Under the pieces are notes generated by a model that saw only the letters and a program-made list of their open reading frames with translations, did not search any database and had not been told where the DNA came from. A stretch of DNA of 35,861 nt, from contig JABHWM010000007.1 in NCBI GenBank assembly GCA_018657765.1, positions 1 to 35,861 of the forward strand, given 5' to 3'. Of the stretch, positions 14,504 to 22,208 are shown one piece after another. This stretch comes from Minisyncoccota bacterium. GTDB taxonomy: Bacteria; Patescibacteriota; Microgenomatia; UBA1400; PJMF01. Each line of letters opens with the position of its first letter. Positions within the stretch are counted from its first letter, which is position 1. The position numbers and the translations under genes are program-made.

Positions 14504-15283
14504 ATGATTCTCAAATCTTCACATCAACTCCAAAAATACCAAGAAGTAGCTAAGCTATCTACAAGTATTCTTTGGCAGCTTCATCAGAAAGTAGAAGCAG
14601 GTGTTACTCCTTTGGAAGTGGATGCCCTGGCAGAAAGTCTGTGTTTACAACATGGAGTTAGGCCCAACTTCAAGGGTGTTGGTAGTCCGGATAATCCATA
14701 TAAGTACTCAACTTGTATCTCTGTAAATGACACAGTTGTGCATGGAATTCCACAGGATGTTCCTCTCAAAAAAGGAGATCTTGTAAAAGTGGATTTTGGG
14801 ATAGAAAAAGATGACTACAATACAGATCATTGTTTTACTGTTGTTGTTGGCGATTTTATTTCAAAACAAGATGAAAATTTGTTGAAAACTGGTAAAGAAG
14901 CTGTTCTTAAGGCTGCTCATATGGCCAAGGTTGGAAAGACAACTGGAGATTTGGGTTATGCTATGGAAAGTACTGTAGAAGCACAAGGATTTACGGTGGC
15001 CAAAGAGTATGTTGGTCATGGTATAGGTAGAACCTTGCATGATGAGCCACATATTCCAGCATGGGGAATCCCTGGTAGAGGTCAGAAATTGAAGGAAGGT
15101 ATGGTAATTTGTGTAGAAGCACAAGTTATAGCTGGAGATAATAACTTATACACTGATAAAGATGGTTGGTCAGTAAAAACCAAAGATGGTTCTAGAGTTG
15201 TGATGTTCGAGTATATGGTGGTTGTAGGAAAGAAGTCTGCCAATATTCTTACACCAACAATGGATTGGCCTTTGGTTCGTTAA
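14504..15283 (+). CDS. map: Methionine aminopeptidase, type I
   Basis: A 259-residue cytoplasmic enzyme that removes the N-terminal Met from new proteins. All five metal ligands of the pita-bread fold are recognisable: Asp in VKVDFG, Asp in YNTDHCFT, His in YVGHGIGRTLHDEPHIP, Glu in VICVEAQV and Glu in VMFEYMVVV. The substrate His is in VVHGIP. The motif after the fourth ligand is EAQ rather than the usual EPM. TATAGA ends 8 bp before the ATG, so the transcript may be nearly leaderless. It converges with the gene at 15287 with a 3-bp gap. Confidence 0.95.
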   Translation: MILKSSHQLQKYQEVAKLSTSILWQLHQKVEAGVTPLEVDALAESLCLQHGVRPNFKGVGSPDNPYKYSTCISVNDTVVHGIPQDVPLKKGDLVKVDFGIEKDDYNTDHCFTVVVGDFISKQDENLLKTGKEAVLKAAHMAKVGKTTGDLGYAMESTVEAQGFTVAKEYVGHGIGRTLHDEPHIPAWGIPGRGQKLKEGMVICVEAQVIAGDNNLYTDKDGWSVKTKDGSRVVMFEYMVVVGKKSANILTPTMDWPLVR

Positions 15284-15286
15284 ACT

Positions 15287-16267
15287 TCACCAAACATTTT
15301 CACTATTATTTTTATCTATTAGCCTAATGATCGAGAGTAACAATAAATACTGTGTTGGCCAAAGTAGGTAAGCGACAACAGGAATTTTGAATAGACTAAT
15401 CTCTTGGAATGGCCAGTTAGTGAATATCCAGATCTGAAAAGGAGCATTCGCAAATTCCACAAGAATAATACAGACAATACTAGAGACAATAATAGAGATT
15501 AAAGGAATGAAATTTCCACGAATCAGATCTCTAGTTAAAGTTTCTTTTTTCAAAAGAAAAGATAAATACTCAAAGATCCAGAAAAGACTGAGCCACAACA
15601 AGATAAAGAACTCTATTCTTACAGTGGCAGTTATGTTTTGATCAAAGGCATACCAAATAATATTGTTTGTTGAAATGAAACTTAGATAGTATCTAACACT
15701 ATGAAATATTCCGAAAATTCCTGCCACTAACTGTAAATGAATCAGGAAATGAAAGATTTTTTTATGTTTCTTTTTCATCCGGCCTTTTTTGACTTTATAG
15801 TCCCAGTGATGTTTGAAAAGTCTATAAAAAACATAAAGAATAAAGCCAAATAAAATGTAGCCCATTGGGGCAATGATCATAAGATAAATTAATGGATTTT
15901 GAAAAAGTGGAAAATACCAAAGCTTGAGTAACCAGGAACCAGTTGAGTCTGAAATAAAATTCATAATAAGGCTGGCAATGACTAACTCTCTAAAGTTCAC
16001 TAATTGAGTTTTTTTTCTGGGAAGGATAGATCCTTCTTGTAGTTTTCTACTTACCCAATCTCCCATGAGAAAAATACAGAACCAGTTAATAAATCCAGGG
16101 ATGGCTGAGAGTAAAGATATTGGCCCAGTAAATATCTTATAAAAAAGAAGAGTTAGAAAAAAGCCGATAAAGCCGAAAATAAATTCATATTTGTAAATAA
16201 AATTAAGTATTTTTTTGAACACCTCTTCATTAAACATTAAAAGATATCCCTGAGACAAGTACCGCAT
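15287..16267 (-). CDS. Polytopic membrane protein, unknown
   Basis: About 326 residues with some eight predicted membrane helices, among them [55 protein letters not shown] and [18 protein letters not shown] short basic loop ([13 protein letters not shown]) lies in the middle, probably cytoplasmic. Polar positions inside the helices are few; [13 protein letters not shown] and WPTQYLLLL are the most distinctive. I cannot assign a family and see no transport or enzyme signature. ATG 16237 (MFNEEV), preceded by CAGGGA, is an alternative start. It is divergent from rpoD; the palindromic ATAATTAT of the rpoD promoter may serve both directions. Confidence 0.7.
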   Translation of the reverse strand: MRYLSQGYLLMFNEEVFKKILNFIYKYEFIFGFIGFFLTLLFYKIFTGPISLLSAIPGFINWFCIFLMGDWVSRKLQEGSILPRKKTQLVNFRELVIASLIMNFISDSTGSWLLKLWYFPLFQNPLIYLMIIAPMGYILFGFILYVFYRLFKHHWDYKVKKGRMKKKHKKIFHFLIHLQLVAGIFGIFHSVRYYLSFISTNNIIWYAFDQNITATVRIEFFILLWLSLFWIFEYLSFLLKKETLTRDLIRGNFIPLISIIVSSIVCIILVEFANAPFQIWIFTNWPFQEISLFKIPVVAYLLWPTQYLLLLSIIRLIDKNNSENVW

Positions 16268-16296
16268 TTTTTACTCTAGATCAATTGACTTTAGAG

Positions 16297-16304
16297 TGTA
16301 TAAT
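16297..16304 (+). promoter_or_regulatory. Extended -10 of rpoD
   Basis: TGTATAAT ends 10 bp before the ATG at 16315, giving a leader of only about 3 nt. The sequence TATAATTATA is palindromic, so the minus strand also carries a TATAAT for the divergent gene. Confidence 0.6.
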
Positions 16305-16314
16305 TATATATCTT

Positions 16315-17631
16315 ATGACCGCTAAAACATCAAAAAAAACTGCTAAGAAAACTTCAAAAACTACAGCCAAGAAGACTGCAAAAAAATCTTCTGTAAAAGA
16401 TACTGTAAAGAAAACAAAGATCAGCAAAAAGCTTGTCAAAGAAGCAAAGAAAAATGCTGCAGCTATAGAAGAAAGTATTAAAGAAGAAGCAGCTGATGTA
16501 GCTAGTGTTCCTTTTGTGATTCGTACCCAACAAGAAGAAAAATCTTTACCCGCAAAAACTCAAGAACAAGTAGATGCTCTTTTCAAAAAAGCAAAAAAAC
16601 AAGGTTTTGTTACCCAAGAGGAAATTCTAGATGTTTTCGTTGAGCCAGAACTTTATTTGGAACAGATTGATGATTTTTATGACAGAATTGTTGTAGCTGA
16701 CATTGATGTTTTTGAAGCAGTTTCAGATTCAAAAGAGGCTGAAAGTGAAGATGAGCTTCAACAAGAAATTGATCTTCTTAGTAACTTCAAGAATACAGGT
16801 GTTGCAGATCCAGTGAGAATGTATCTCAAAGAGATCGGCAGAATTCCTCTTCTAACTCGTGAGCAAGAAATTCGTCTAGCTCAAAAAGTAGAAGCTGGTA
16901 GCCCAGAAGCAAAGCAGAAATTAATAGATGCTAATTTGAGGTTAGTGGTTTCCATTGCCAAGAAATATATTGGCCGTGGTATGACTTTCCTGGATCTTAT
17001 CCAAGAAGGAAATAAAGGTCTTATTCGTGCTGTAGAAAAATTTGACTGGACTAAAGGTTTCAAGTTTTCTACTTATGCTACCTGGTGGATTCGTCAGGCT
17101 ATTACTCGTTCTATTGCTGATCAAGCTAGAACAATTCGTATTCCTGTTCACATGGTCGAGACTATCAATAAGTTGATGAGAACATCTCGACGCTTGATGC
17201 AAGATCTTGGAAGAGAACCAACCCCAGAAGAAATCGGTGAAAAAATGGATAACATGGATCCTGAAAAGGTCCGTGAGATTCTAAAGATTTCTCAAAATAC
17301 TACTTCTTTGGAAACTCCTGTCGGAGATGGTGAAGATGATAGTATCTTGGGTGATTTCATTGCTGATGATAAGCAAATTTCTCCTTATGAATCTACTAGT
17401 AAACAGATGCTTCGTGAGAATATCGAAGAAGTACTCAGTGCTTTATCTGATCGTGAGGCAAAAGTTCTTAAGATGCGTTTTGGTCTAAAAGGTAATAAGA
17501 CCATGACCTTAGAAGAGGTTGGTAAGAAATTTGGTGTGACTCGTGAACGTATTCGTCAGATCGAGGCCAAAGCTCTTCGTAAGCTAAAACATCCAAGTCG
17601 TAGAAAGAAGTTGCAAGACTTCTTAGAATAA
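16315..17631 (+). CDS. rpoD: Primary sigma factor RpoD (sigma-70)
   Basis: A 438-residue group 1 sigma factor that directs RNA polymerase to -35/-10 promoters. Regions in order: 1.1-like ([24 protein letters not shown]), 1.2 ([22 protein letters not shown]), 2 ([56 protein letters not shown]), 3 ([27 protein letters not shown]), 4 ([46 protein letters not shown]). The first 50 residues are almost only Lys, Ala, Thr and Ser ([19 protein letters not shown]), like a histone H1 tail. ATG 16315 follows the extended -10; the frame's upstream start at 16285 would include the promoter. Confidence 0.97.
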   Translation: MTAKTSKKTAKKTSKTTAKKTAKKSSVKDTVKKTKISKKLVKEAKKNAAAIEESIKEEAADVASVPFVIRTQQEEKSLPAKTQEQVDALFKKAKKQGFVTQEEILDVFVEPELYLEQIDDFYDRIVVADIDVFEAVSDSKEAESEDELQQEIDLLSNFKNTGVADPVRMYLKEIGRIPLLTREQEIRLAQKVEAGSPEAKQKLIDANLRLVVSIAKKYIGRGMTFLDLIQEGNKGLIRAVEKFDWTKGFKFSTYATWWIRQAITRSIADQARTIRIPVHMVETINKLMRTSRRLMQDLGREPTPEEIGEKMDNMDPEKVREILKISQNTTSLETPVGDGEDDSILGDFIADDKQISPYESTSKQMLRENIEEVLSALSDREAKVLKMRFGLKGNKTMTLEEVGKKFGVTRERIRQIEAKALRKLKHPSRRKKLQDFLE

Positions 17632-17674
17632 TTTTTTCTTTGCTTTTAGTTCCTTTGTTCGCTATTATTAAGTA

Positions 17675-18352
17675 ATGGGTTACTTTGGCAAGTTAGTTGA
17701 AAAAGATAAAGCAATTGCTTTAAGAAAACTTGGTTATTCATATTCTAAAATCCTGAAGGAAGTTAAAGTTTCAAAGAGTACTCTTAGTGTATGGTGTAGA
17801 GATATTAAGCTAACCGAAGCTCAGAATAAGAAATTGATTGATTTTAGAAATAAGTCAGCCCAAAAAGGATCCTTAATAGCTGCAAAAAAGAAACGTGAAG
17901 AAAAAATTGCTAGAGATAAAAAAACTCATGAGTTAGCTTTCAAAAGAATTGGTAAGTTAAATAAGAAGAATAGGTTTATTGCTGGTATAGCTCTATATCT
18001 AGGTGATGGCTATAAAACAGAGTATAGATTTGGTTTTTCTAATGCAGATCCCAAGATTATTAAATTTATGTTTCATTGGTTGATTGAGTTTGGAGAAATT
18101 GATAGAGAAAAAATTAATGGTAGGATTTGGTTGCATGATGATCTGGATGAGAATTTAGCTAAAGATTACTGGAGTAGATATTTAGGAATCAGTAAAGATA
18201 ATTTTATTAAAAGTTATTTAGTTAAAAATAAAAAAAATTCTAAAAAGAAAAGAAAAAATATTCACCAATATGGTGTTTTTTCTTTGATTGTGAATAGTAG
18301 GGAATTACAATCAAAAATGTTGGGATTTATGTCTGGTGTTTTATCTGTTTAG
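17675..18352 (+). CDS. HTH plus degenerate LAGLIDADG-type protein, putative homing endonuclease
   Basis: 225 residues. A helix-turn-helix of resolvase/sigma type lies at about 11-47 (IALRKLGYSYSKILKEVKVS, KSTLSVWCRDI), a basic helix at about 55-95, then FIAGIALYLGDG (101-112), a degenerate LAGLIDADG helix, with the continuation YRFGFSNADPKIIKFMFHWL seen in LAGLIDADG-like proteins common in CPR genomes. A second copy of the motif is not clear; the end MLGFMSGVLSV may be its start, cut short. TATTAT, six bases, ATG indicates leaderless expression. It lies 32 bp upstream of a tRNA gene with a group I intron, on the same strand, which fits a homing role. Alternatively it is a DNA-binding regulator. 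Confidence 0.65.
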   Translation: MGYFGKLVEKDKAIALRKLGYSYSKILKEVKVSKSTLSVWCRDIKLTEAQNKKLIDFRNKSAQKGSLIAAKKKREEKIARDKKTHELAFKRIGKLNKKNRFIAGIALYLGDGYKTEYRFGFSNADPKIIKFMFHWLIEFGEIDREKINGRIWLHDDLDENLAKDYWSRYLGISKDNFIKSYLVKNKKNSKKKRKNIHQYGVFSLIVNSRELQSKMLGFMSGVLSV

Positions 18353-18384
18353 TTGATAGAATTAGCTTCTTAACAATTCAATAT

Positions 18385-18690
18385 TCCCCTGTAGCTCAAT
18401 GGCGGAGCAGGAAGCTGTAAAAATGATGCAGCTCTTAGTGGAAACACTAAGATGTAAAGTGGGTGAACTGTCGGGAAGCCTAAATTTTGTTTTTGACAGA
18501 ATAAGGTAATCCGCAGCCAAGCCTTTTATTTTTTATAAAAGGAAGGTTCAGAGACTAGGTGATTACACCCTAGAGCGCCCACCACCTAATAGCTTATTGC
18601 TTATGGTGATGAGATAGTCCATGCCTTATGGAAACATAGGGATTTCATGTAACTTCAAGGTTGTAGGTTCGAGTCCTACCGGGGGAGCCA
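18385..18690 (+). tRNA. tRNA-Asn (GUU), interrupted by a group I intron
   Basis: Exons are 18385-18418 and 18650-18690 (34 + 41 nt, CCA encoded). After joining: acceptor TCCCCTG/CGGGGGA with discriminator G, D-arm GCTC/GAGC, anticodon stem GGAAG/CTTC(A) with one closing mismatch, loop CTGTTAA with anticodon GTT, 5-nt variable loop AGGTT, T-arm GTAGG, TTCGAGT, CCTAC. Reading straight through the 5' junction would suggest Tyr (GTA), but the intron boundaries and short variable loop indicate Asn. Without splicing the tRNA cannot work. A hairpin (AAATTAG/CTAATTT, 18696-18723) follows the CCA. Confidence 0.85.
18419..18649 (+). ncRNA. Group I intron (IC3-like), 231 nt, in the Asn anticodon
   Basis: A self-splicing ribozyme, no ORF inside. 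P1: exon AGCTGT pairs with GCAGCT in the intron, giving the conserved U-G at the 5' site. P2: CTTAGTG, GAAA loop, CACTAAG (18434-18451). P3: GGGTG (18461-18465) with CACCC (18566-18570). P/Q: GTCGGGAAGCC and AATCCGCAGCC. P6: GCCTTTTAT/ATAAAAGG. P7: GACTA in R with TAGTC in S (GATAGTCC). P8: CACC/GGTG. P9: CCTTATG, GAAA loop, CATAGGG. The last base is the omega G (18649). Two GAAA loops at L2 and L9 and the tRNA host fit subgroup IC3, as in Azoarcus tRNA-Ile. Confidence 0.92.
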
Positions 18691-18878
18691 TATCCAAATT
18701 AGAGCTATATATCAAGCTAATTTACATATCAAACACAAGACAACTCAAAAATAAGAGAGTTAAAAATAACTAGTAGACTTACTTGATACTAAGGTGTGGC
18801 AAGGTAATTAAGCAATAGTTTATTTTCCGAAATGTATGCGACCTTTCTAGAAATACACAACAACCTTGATTTATACCC

Positions 18879-18906
18879 GTTCCATAACGAGTCCGATAGG
18901 GGGAGC
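18879..18906 (+). pseudogene. tRNA-Asn 3'-end-like fragment 1
   Basis: GTTC, then AACGAGTCC and GGGGGAGC follow the order of the tRNA-Asn T-arm and acceptor end (GTTCGAGTCC...GGGGGAGC) with about six extra bases in the T-loop. Fragment 2 at 19527-19554 has a similar insertion including AACGA. Possible attachment-site scar. Confidence 0.45.
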
Positions 18907-18912
18907 TTTTAC

Positions 18913-18930
18913 ATTTTTAACGTATATATC
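18913..18930 (+). repeat. Intergenic motif, copy 1 (ATTTTTAAC..ATA.AT)
   Basis: ATTTTTAAC followed by an ATA/ATC-rich stretch, 114 bp before the start of the gene at 19028. Related copies lie at 19605-19623 and 23128-23145, each 118-135 bp before a start codon. Confidence 0.4.
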
Positions 18931-19027
18931 AGTCTTTTTTACAACACAACTTATTTTTAAATAGATTCTTAATTTGAATTATATGTTATTATTTGATAAG
19001 TTTAAATAAAGTAAGGAAATAATATTT

Positions 19028-19486
19028 ATGGATAATCCACTAAGAAGAAAACAAATAGAGAATGAAGTTATTAAAGATAACTCAGGCAAAGGTCTTGAAG
19101 TTGATGGTAATGTTACTGGCTCTACTATTGATTTAGGTACAAATAATACTATTACTCATTCCAGTGAAGGTGGACATACAGCTGCTTCTGCTATTGAAGA
19201 AGCAATGGCTAGGGTGAGAGCTACTCTTGATAGTGCCCCAGTAGTGAAGAGTAGCCCTGAAAAAGCTCAATCTGATGAGCCAGAGATACCAGCAGAAATA
19301 CAAAGTGAATTATCTCAATACAGTGATTTCAAGCAGATAAAAGCAAGAGGTGCCAGCGCAATTCAGATGTATGGAAAAAGAATGAGCAATAGTAATATTA
19401 ATGGAATTCAGTTTAACGGGACTTGGGCTTTCTTCAAACAAAATACAGGCACTGAGTATGATATTTGGGTCAAAGAGAATTATTAA
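19028..19486 (+). CDS. Hypothetical protein, 152 aa (MDN-start gene 1)
   Basis: No family recognised. The N-terminus MDNPLRRKQIENEV is followed by a beta-like stretch GLEVDGNVTGSTIDLGTNNTITH that recalls short beta-helix turns, a helix (TAASAIEEAMARVRATLD), a polar linker, and a C-terminal domain of about 60 residues (YSDFKQIKARGASAIQMYGK, GIQFNGTWAFFKQNTGTEYD). No signal peptide or membrane segment. The first 28 coding bases match those of the gene at 19740 at about 24 positions, and the promoter regions are alike. AAGGAA lies before the ATG. It sits between two tRNA-Asn-like fragments, suggesting a cassette-like unit. Confidence 0.65.
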   Translation: MDNPLRRKQIENEVIKDNSGKGLEVDGNVTGSTIDLGTNNTITHSSEGGHTAASAIEEAMARVRATLDSAPVVKSSPEKAQSDEPEIPAEIQSELSQYSDFKQIKARGASAIQMYGKRMSNSNINGIQFNGTWAFFKQNTGTEYDIWVKENY

Positions 19487-19526
19487 TTACTTGAGATGAT
19501 AATAAATAGTTTTCCACCCACCTCCT

Positions 19527-19554
19527 GGTTCGAGTAACGACCTGTCGGGGGAGC
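19527..19554 (+). pseudogene. tRNA-Asn 3'-end-like fragment 2
   Basis: GGTTCGAGT is identical to the T-arm of the tRNA-Asn at 18385-18690, and CGGGGGAGC is identical to its acceptor end. Between them is a 10-base stretch in place of the original four. Together with fragment 1 it brackets the gene at 19028-19486. Confidence 0.5.
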
Positions 19555-19604
19555 ATTACTCTTTTAACTTTAAGGTATGAATCATCTCATTTGGTGAGTA
19601 TTTT

Positions 19605-19623
19605 ATTTTTAACCTATACATTA
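19605..19623 (+). repeat. Intergenic motif, copy 2
   Basis: ATTTTTAACCTATACATTA, about 117 bp before the ATG at 19740. It agrees with copy 3 (23128-23145) at nearly every base over the first 17. Confidence 0.45.
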
Positions 19624-19640
19624 GCTTTTTTTTATTCCAG

Positions 19641-19668
19641 TTCTCTTTTCAAAGAGAGTTTTATTTTA
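19641..19668 (+). terminator. Weak terminator-like hairpin
   Basis: CTCTTT, TC, AAAGAG form a 6-bp stem followed by a T-rich stretch. It could end transcription from the gene at 19028-19486 before the promoter of the next gene. Confidence 0.35.
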
Positions 19669-19669
19669 T

Positions 19670-19725
19670 GACTTACTTTAAGTAGTTAATTATCATGTTA
19701 TGATTTAATTAGTTTAAAGTAAGTC
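19670..19725. promoter_or_regulatory. 12-bp inverted repeat in the promoter of 19740
   Basis: GACTTACTTTAA (19670-19681) and TTAAAGTAAGTC (19714-19725) are perfect arms 32 bp apart, ending 14 bp before the ATG. Bases between the arms resemble the promoter region of 19028. Operator for a looping repressor, or mRNA hairpin. Confidence 0.45.
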
Positions 19726-19739
19726 ATTAAGTAATAATT

Positions 19740-20486
19740 ATGGATAATTTACAAAAAAGAAAACAAAACTCTGTTGTAGAGGAGAGAGCTTTAGAGAATG
19801 AACCTCTTATTACTCCTGAATTTATAGAAGTTACAGAGCGGAGAACCGATAGAGAAGAAGGATTTAAGCTTGGAAATTTATTGAGAGAGAAAGGTTTGTC
19901 ATCGTTTGAAGCTGCAAGAGTAGCTAGTTATATTTACAACTTAGGATTGTCGATGGATGATCTTTTGGGTGAGTCAATGATATTAGAGGCAGGGGCAAAT
20001 GATGGACATTTTAAAAATGGTTTGAAGAAATTGGGTTCTGAAGCAACTGTAGTTACTTTAGATATGAATCCAGGAGAAGGAATAGATCATGTAGCTAGAA
20101 TTGAGTCTATGCCCTTCTTGGAAGATGGAAAATTTGATTTGGTAATTGCTAGTTGGGCAATACCTAATGATATTACTCCAGATTTACCACTAGACTTTAT
20201 GGCGCAGGAGATTGAAGAGTTATATCGAGTGACAAAAAAAGGTGGGAGAATGCTATTTGTACCGATTTATATTTTTAATTATATAAAAGAGGGTAAAGAT
20301 AAAGCTGAGAAGGTTTCTAAGGGAAATCGTAATAATGTTATGGATTTATTGAGTATGTTCCGTGATAAAAATATAGACTTACGTGTCGAGATATTTCGTC
20401 AATTCGAAAATCTTTATAGCGAATATAGCCTTAATCACAAGGACTATGATGCTAATTATAGTGAATTACTTATTGTTCATAAGTAA
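19740..20486 (+). CDS. Class I SAM-dependent methyltransferase-like protein (MDN-start gene 2)
   Basis: 248 residues. After an N-terminal region that begins MDNLQKRKQ, like its neighbour, and a helical part, a Rossmann-type methyltransferase core starts near residue 80: motif I ILEAGANDGHF, motif II VVTLDMNP, motif III IESMPFLEDGKFDLVIASWA, then LYRVTKKGGRMLFVPI, the usual post-motif region. Motif I is ExGANDG rather than DxGxGxG, unusual but compatible with SAM binding. The substrate is unknown. No Shine-Dalgarno sequence is clear. The shared 5' end with gene 1 suggests a recombination or duplication that attached the same start to different bodies. Confidence 0.75.
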   Translation: MDNLQKRKQNSVVEERALENEPLITPEFIEVTERRTDREEGFKLGNLLREKGLSSFEAARVASYIYNLGLSMDDLLGESMILEAGANDGHFKNGLKKLGSEATVVTLDMNPGEGIDHVARIESMPFLEDGKFDLVIASWAIPNDITPDLPLDFMAQEIEELYRVTKKGGRMLFVPIYIFNYIKEGKDKAEKVSKGNRNNVMDLLSMFRDKNIDLRVEIFRQFENLYSEYSLNHKDYDANYSELLIVHK

Positions 20487-20549
20487 ATTTTTACAATAGT
20501 GATTTTTATATCCCAAATAGGATATTAGAACTTCTGATATACTTTCAAT

Positions 20550-20966
20550 ATGAAATCACATATCTCAGTTATAACTTTAGGAGTAGCAGATTTAAAAAAA
20601 TCTACTGATTTTTACGAAAACTTAGGTTTTCCAGTTGAAAGAAGTCAAGATATTACTTTTATTAAAGTATCAAAAAATATGAGAATGGCCTTGTATGGTT
20701 TAGATGATATGGTAAAAGAATCTGGAGTCTCAACAAATACAGGAGATTTTTCTGGGATCACTTTGGCACATAATGTAATTTCAAAAGAGCAAGTTGATAG
20801 TGTGATTGAAGAAGCACGATTGAAGGATGTTGAAATTATTGATGAACCACAGGAAAGACATTGGGGAGGATACTCTGGCTATTTTAAAGATATAGATGGT
20901 TATCTTTGGGAAGTAGCATACAATCCTTTTTCACCAGAAATTGCTGTTGATGAAGATGAACTTTAA
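20550..20966 (+). CDS. VOC (glyoxalase/bleomycin-resistance) family protein
   Basis: A 138-residue protein of the vicinal oxygen chelate fold: ISVITLGVADLKKSTDFYENLGF at the start, and WGGYSGYFKDIDGYLWEVAYNP at the end, where the Glu of WEVAYNP is the common metal ligand. Such proteins act as glyoxalase-like lyases, dioxygenases or binders of antibiotics; which one cannot be told here. A TG-extended TATACT ends six bases before the ATG, a clean leaderless promoter. It starts a run of genes on the plus strand (VOC, Nudix, SDR, EamA) with spacings of 25, -4 and 9 bp. Confidence 0.88.
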   Translation: MKSHISVITLGVADLKKSTDFYENLGFPVERSQDITFIKVSKNMRMALYGLDDMVKESGVSTNTGDFSGITLAHNVISKEQVDSVIEEARLKDVEIIDEPQERHWGGYSGYFKDIDGYLWEVAYNPFSPEIAVDEDEL

Positions 20967-20991
20967 GTTAGTAAAATCAGGAAAAAATTAA

Positions 20992-21474
20992 ATGAATAAT
21001 AAAACTAAACAAATAACATGTGAAGATATCGAAGGAAAAAAATATGAAGTTTCTACAGATCAGCTAACCTTTAGACCAGCTGTCTATGGAGTTATTATTA
21101 AAGATAATAAAATCTTACTTTCTAAGCAATGGGATGGTTATGACTTTCCTGGTGGAGGTATAGATTTGGGTGAAGGAACAGAAGTTGCTCTAATAAGAGA
21201 GGTCAAAGAAGAAACAGGCTTAGATGTAAAGATTGGCCAAGTTTTACATTGTAATAATTCTTTTTTCAAATTGCCTTTCAAAGGTGATTTTGTGCATTCT
21301 ATTCATATGTATTATGAATGTCATATTATTGGGGGTAAAATTTCTACAGAATTTTTTGATGAACATGAAAAAAAATACGCCAGTGAAGCAGAATGGGTTG
21401 ATTTGAATAAAGTTACTGAAATAAAAATATATAGTTCTTTAGATGCTAAAAAAGTATTAGAAAAGTTTCTATGA
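20992..21474 (+). CDS. Nudix hydrolase
   Basis: A 160-residue cytoplasmic hydrolase of nucleoside diphosphate-linked compounds. The Nudix box GX5EX7REUXEEXGU is complete (residues from GGIDLGEG to REVKEETGL), with the Mg-binding Glu residues present. The preceding FRPAVYGVIIKDNKILLSKQ is the usual strand pair. AGGA lies about 9 bp before the ATG. The stop TGA overlaps the next start in ATGA (21471-21474), so translation of the SDR is probably coupled. The substrate cannot be inferred. Confidence 0.9.
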   Translation: MNNKTKQITCEDIEGKKYEVSTDQLTFRPAVYGVIIKDNKILLSKQWDGYDFPGGGIDLGEGTEVALIREVKEETGLDVKIGQVLHCNNSFFKLPFKGDFVHSIHMYYECHIIGGKISTEFFDEHEKKYASEAEWVDLNKVTEIKIYSSLDAKKVLEKFL

Positions 21475-22199
21475 AAAATGTAATCATAACAGGAGCCAGT
21501 ACAGGTATTGGTAAAGTAACTGCAATTACTTTTGCTAACAATGGATATAAAGTTTTTTTGGTAGCTCGCTCCAAAGATAAGCTCCAAGCTGTAGCTGATC
21601 AAATTATTTTAGAAGGTGGTGTGGCAGAGGTAATTGTTACTGACTTAAGTGATATGAACTCAATTAACAGTCTTATTAAAAATGTGACTGATAAAGTAGA
21701 TAGTATCAATGCAATTATCAATATCGCAGGTATTTGGCACAGTAAAGATAATGTTTATGCAGATTTAGATTTTAGTGATTTCAGTCAAAAAGTTATTTTG
21801 GATACATACACTGTAGGATTTACAGCTCCGACATTGATTGTTCATGGATTGTTACCATTGATGCAACGTAATTCTAAAATTATTAATCTTTCAGGTACTT
21901 TTAAAGGTGGAGCTAAAGGTTGGTTACCTTACTATGCTTCTAAGCGTGCTATCGAGGACTTAACCATTGGCTTATCTCAGGAACTTAGCGGAAGAGGTAT
22001 TCAAGTTAATTGTGTATCTCCTTCTGATACAGCAACAGAAAGTTATGCTAAGCATTTTCCACAGTATGTGGATGAAGCAATTGAACCGGAAAAAATTGCA
22101 GAGAAGATATTTGAGTTATGTGCTGAAAATAATCAAACAACTGGAAAAGTAATTGTTATGAAAAAAGGTGAAGAGCCATTTGAAGGTTTTCATAGTTAG
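21471..22199 (+). CDS. Short-chain dehydrogenase/reductase
   Basis: A 242-residue NAD(P)-dependent SDR. Seen: cofactor motif TGASTGIGK (residues 7-15), NIAGIW in place of the usual NNAG, Ser in IINLSGTF and the catalytic Y-x-x-x-K in YYASKRAIEDL, then PSDTATES. An Arg in VARSKDK after strand 2 suggests NADP preference. Overlaps the Nudix stop by four bases. In this context it probably acts on a small carbonyl compound; substrate unknown. A second SDR at 27033 is only distantly alike. Confidence 0.9.
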   Translation: MKNVIITGASTGIGKVTAITFANNGYKVFLVARSKDKLQAVADQIILEGGVAEVIVTDLSDMNSINSLIKNVTDKVDSINAIINIAGIWHSKDNVYADLDFSDFSQKVILDTYTVGFTAPTLIVHGLLPLMQRNSKIINLSGTFKGGAKGWLPYYASKRAIEDLTIGLSQELSGRGIQVNCVSPSDTATESYAKHFPQYVDEAIEPEKIAEKIFELCAENNQTTGKVIVMKKGEEPFEGFHS

Positions 22200-22208
22200 A
22201 AAGATCTT

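Larger units (their letters stand above)
18691..19027. other. Non-coding region after the tRNA
   Basis: No gene is supported. It holds the hairpin at 18696-18723, a tRNA-Asn-like fragment at 18879-18906, the repeated intergenic motif at 18913 and the AT-rich promoter region of the next gene, with AAGGAA 11 bp before its ATG. Confidence 0.6.

Noticed and set aside
18401..18420. Reading the split tRNA as tRNA-Tyr (GTA)
   Set aside because: GTA appears only in the unspliced sequence; bacterial tRNA-Tyr needs a long variable arm, and exon joining at the U-G and omega-G sites gives GTT with a 5-nt variable loop.
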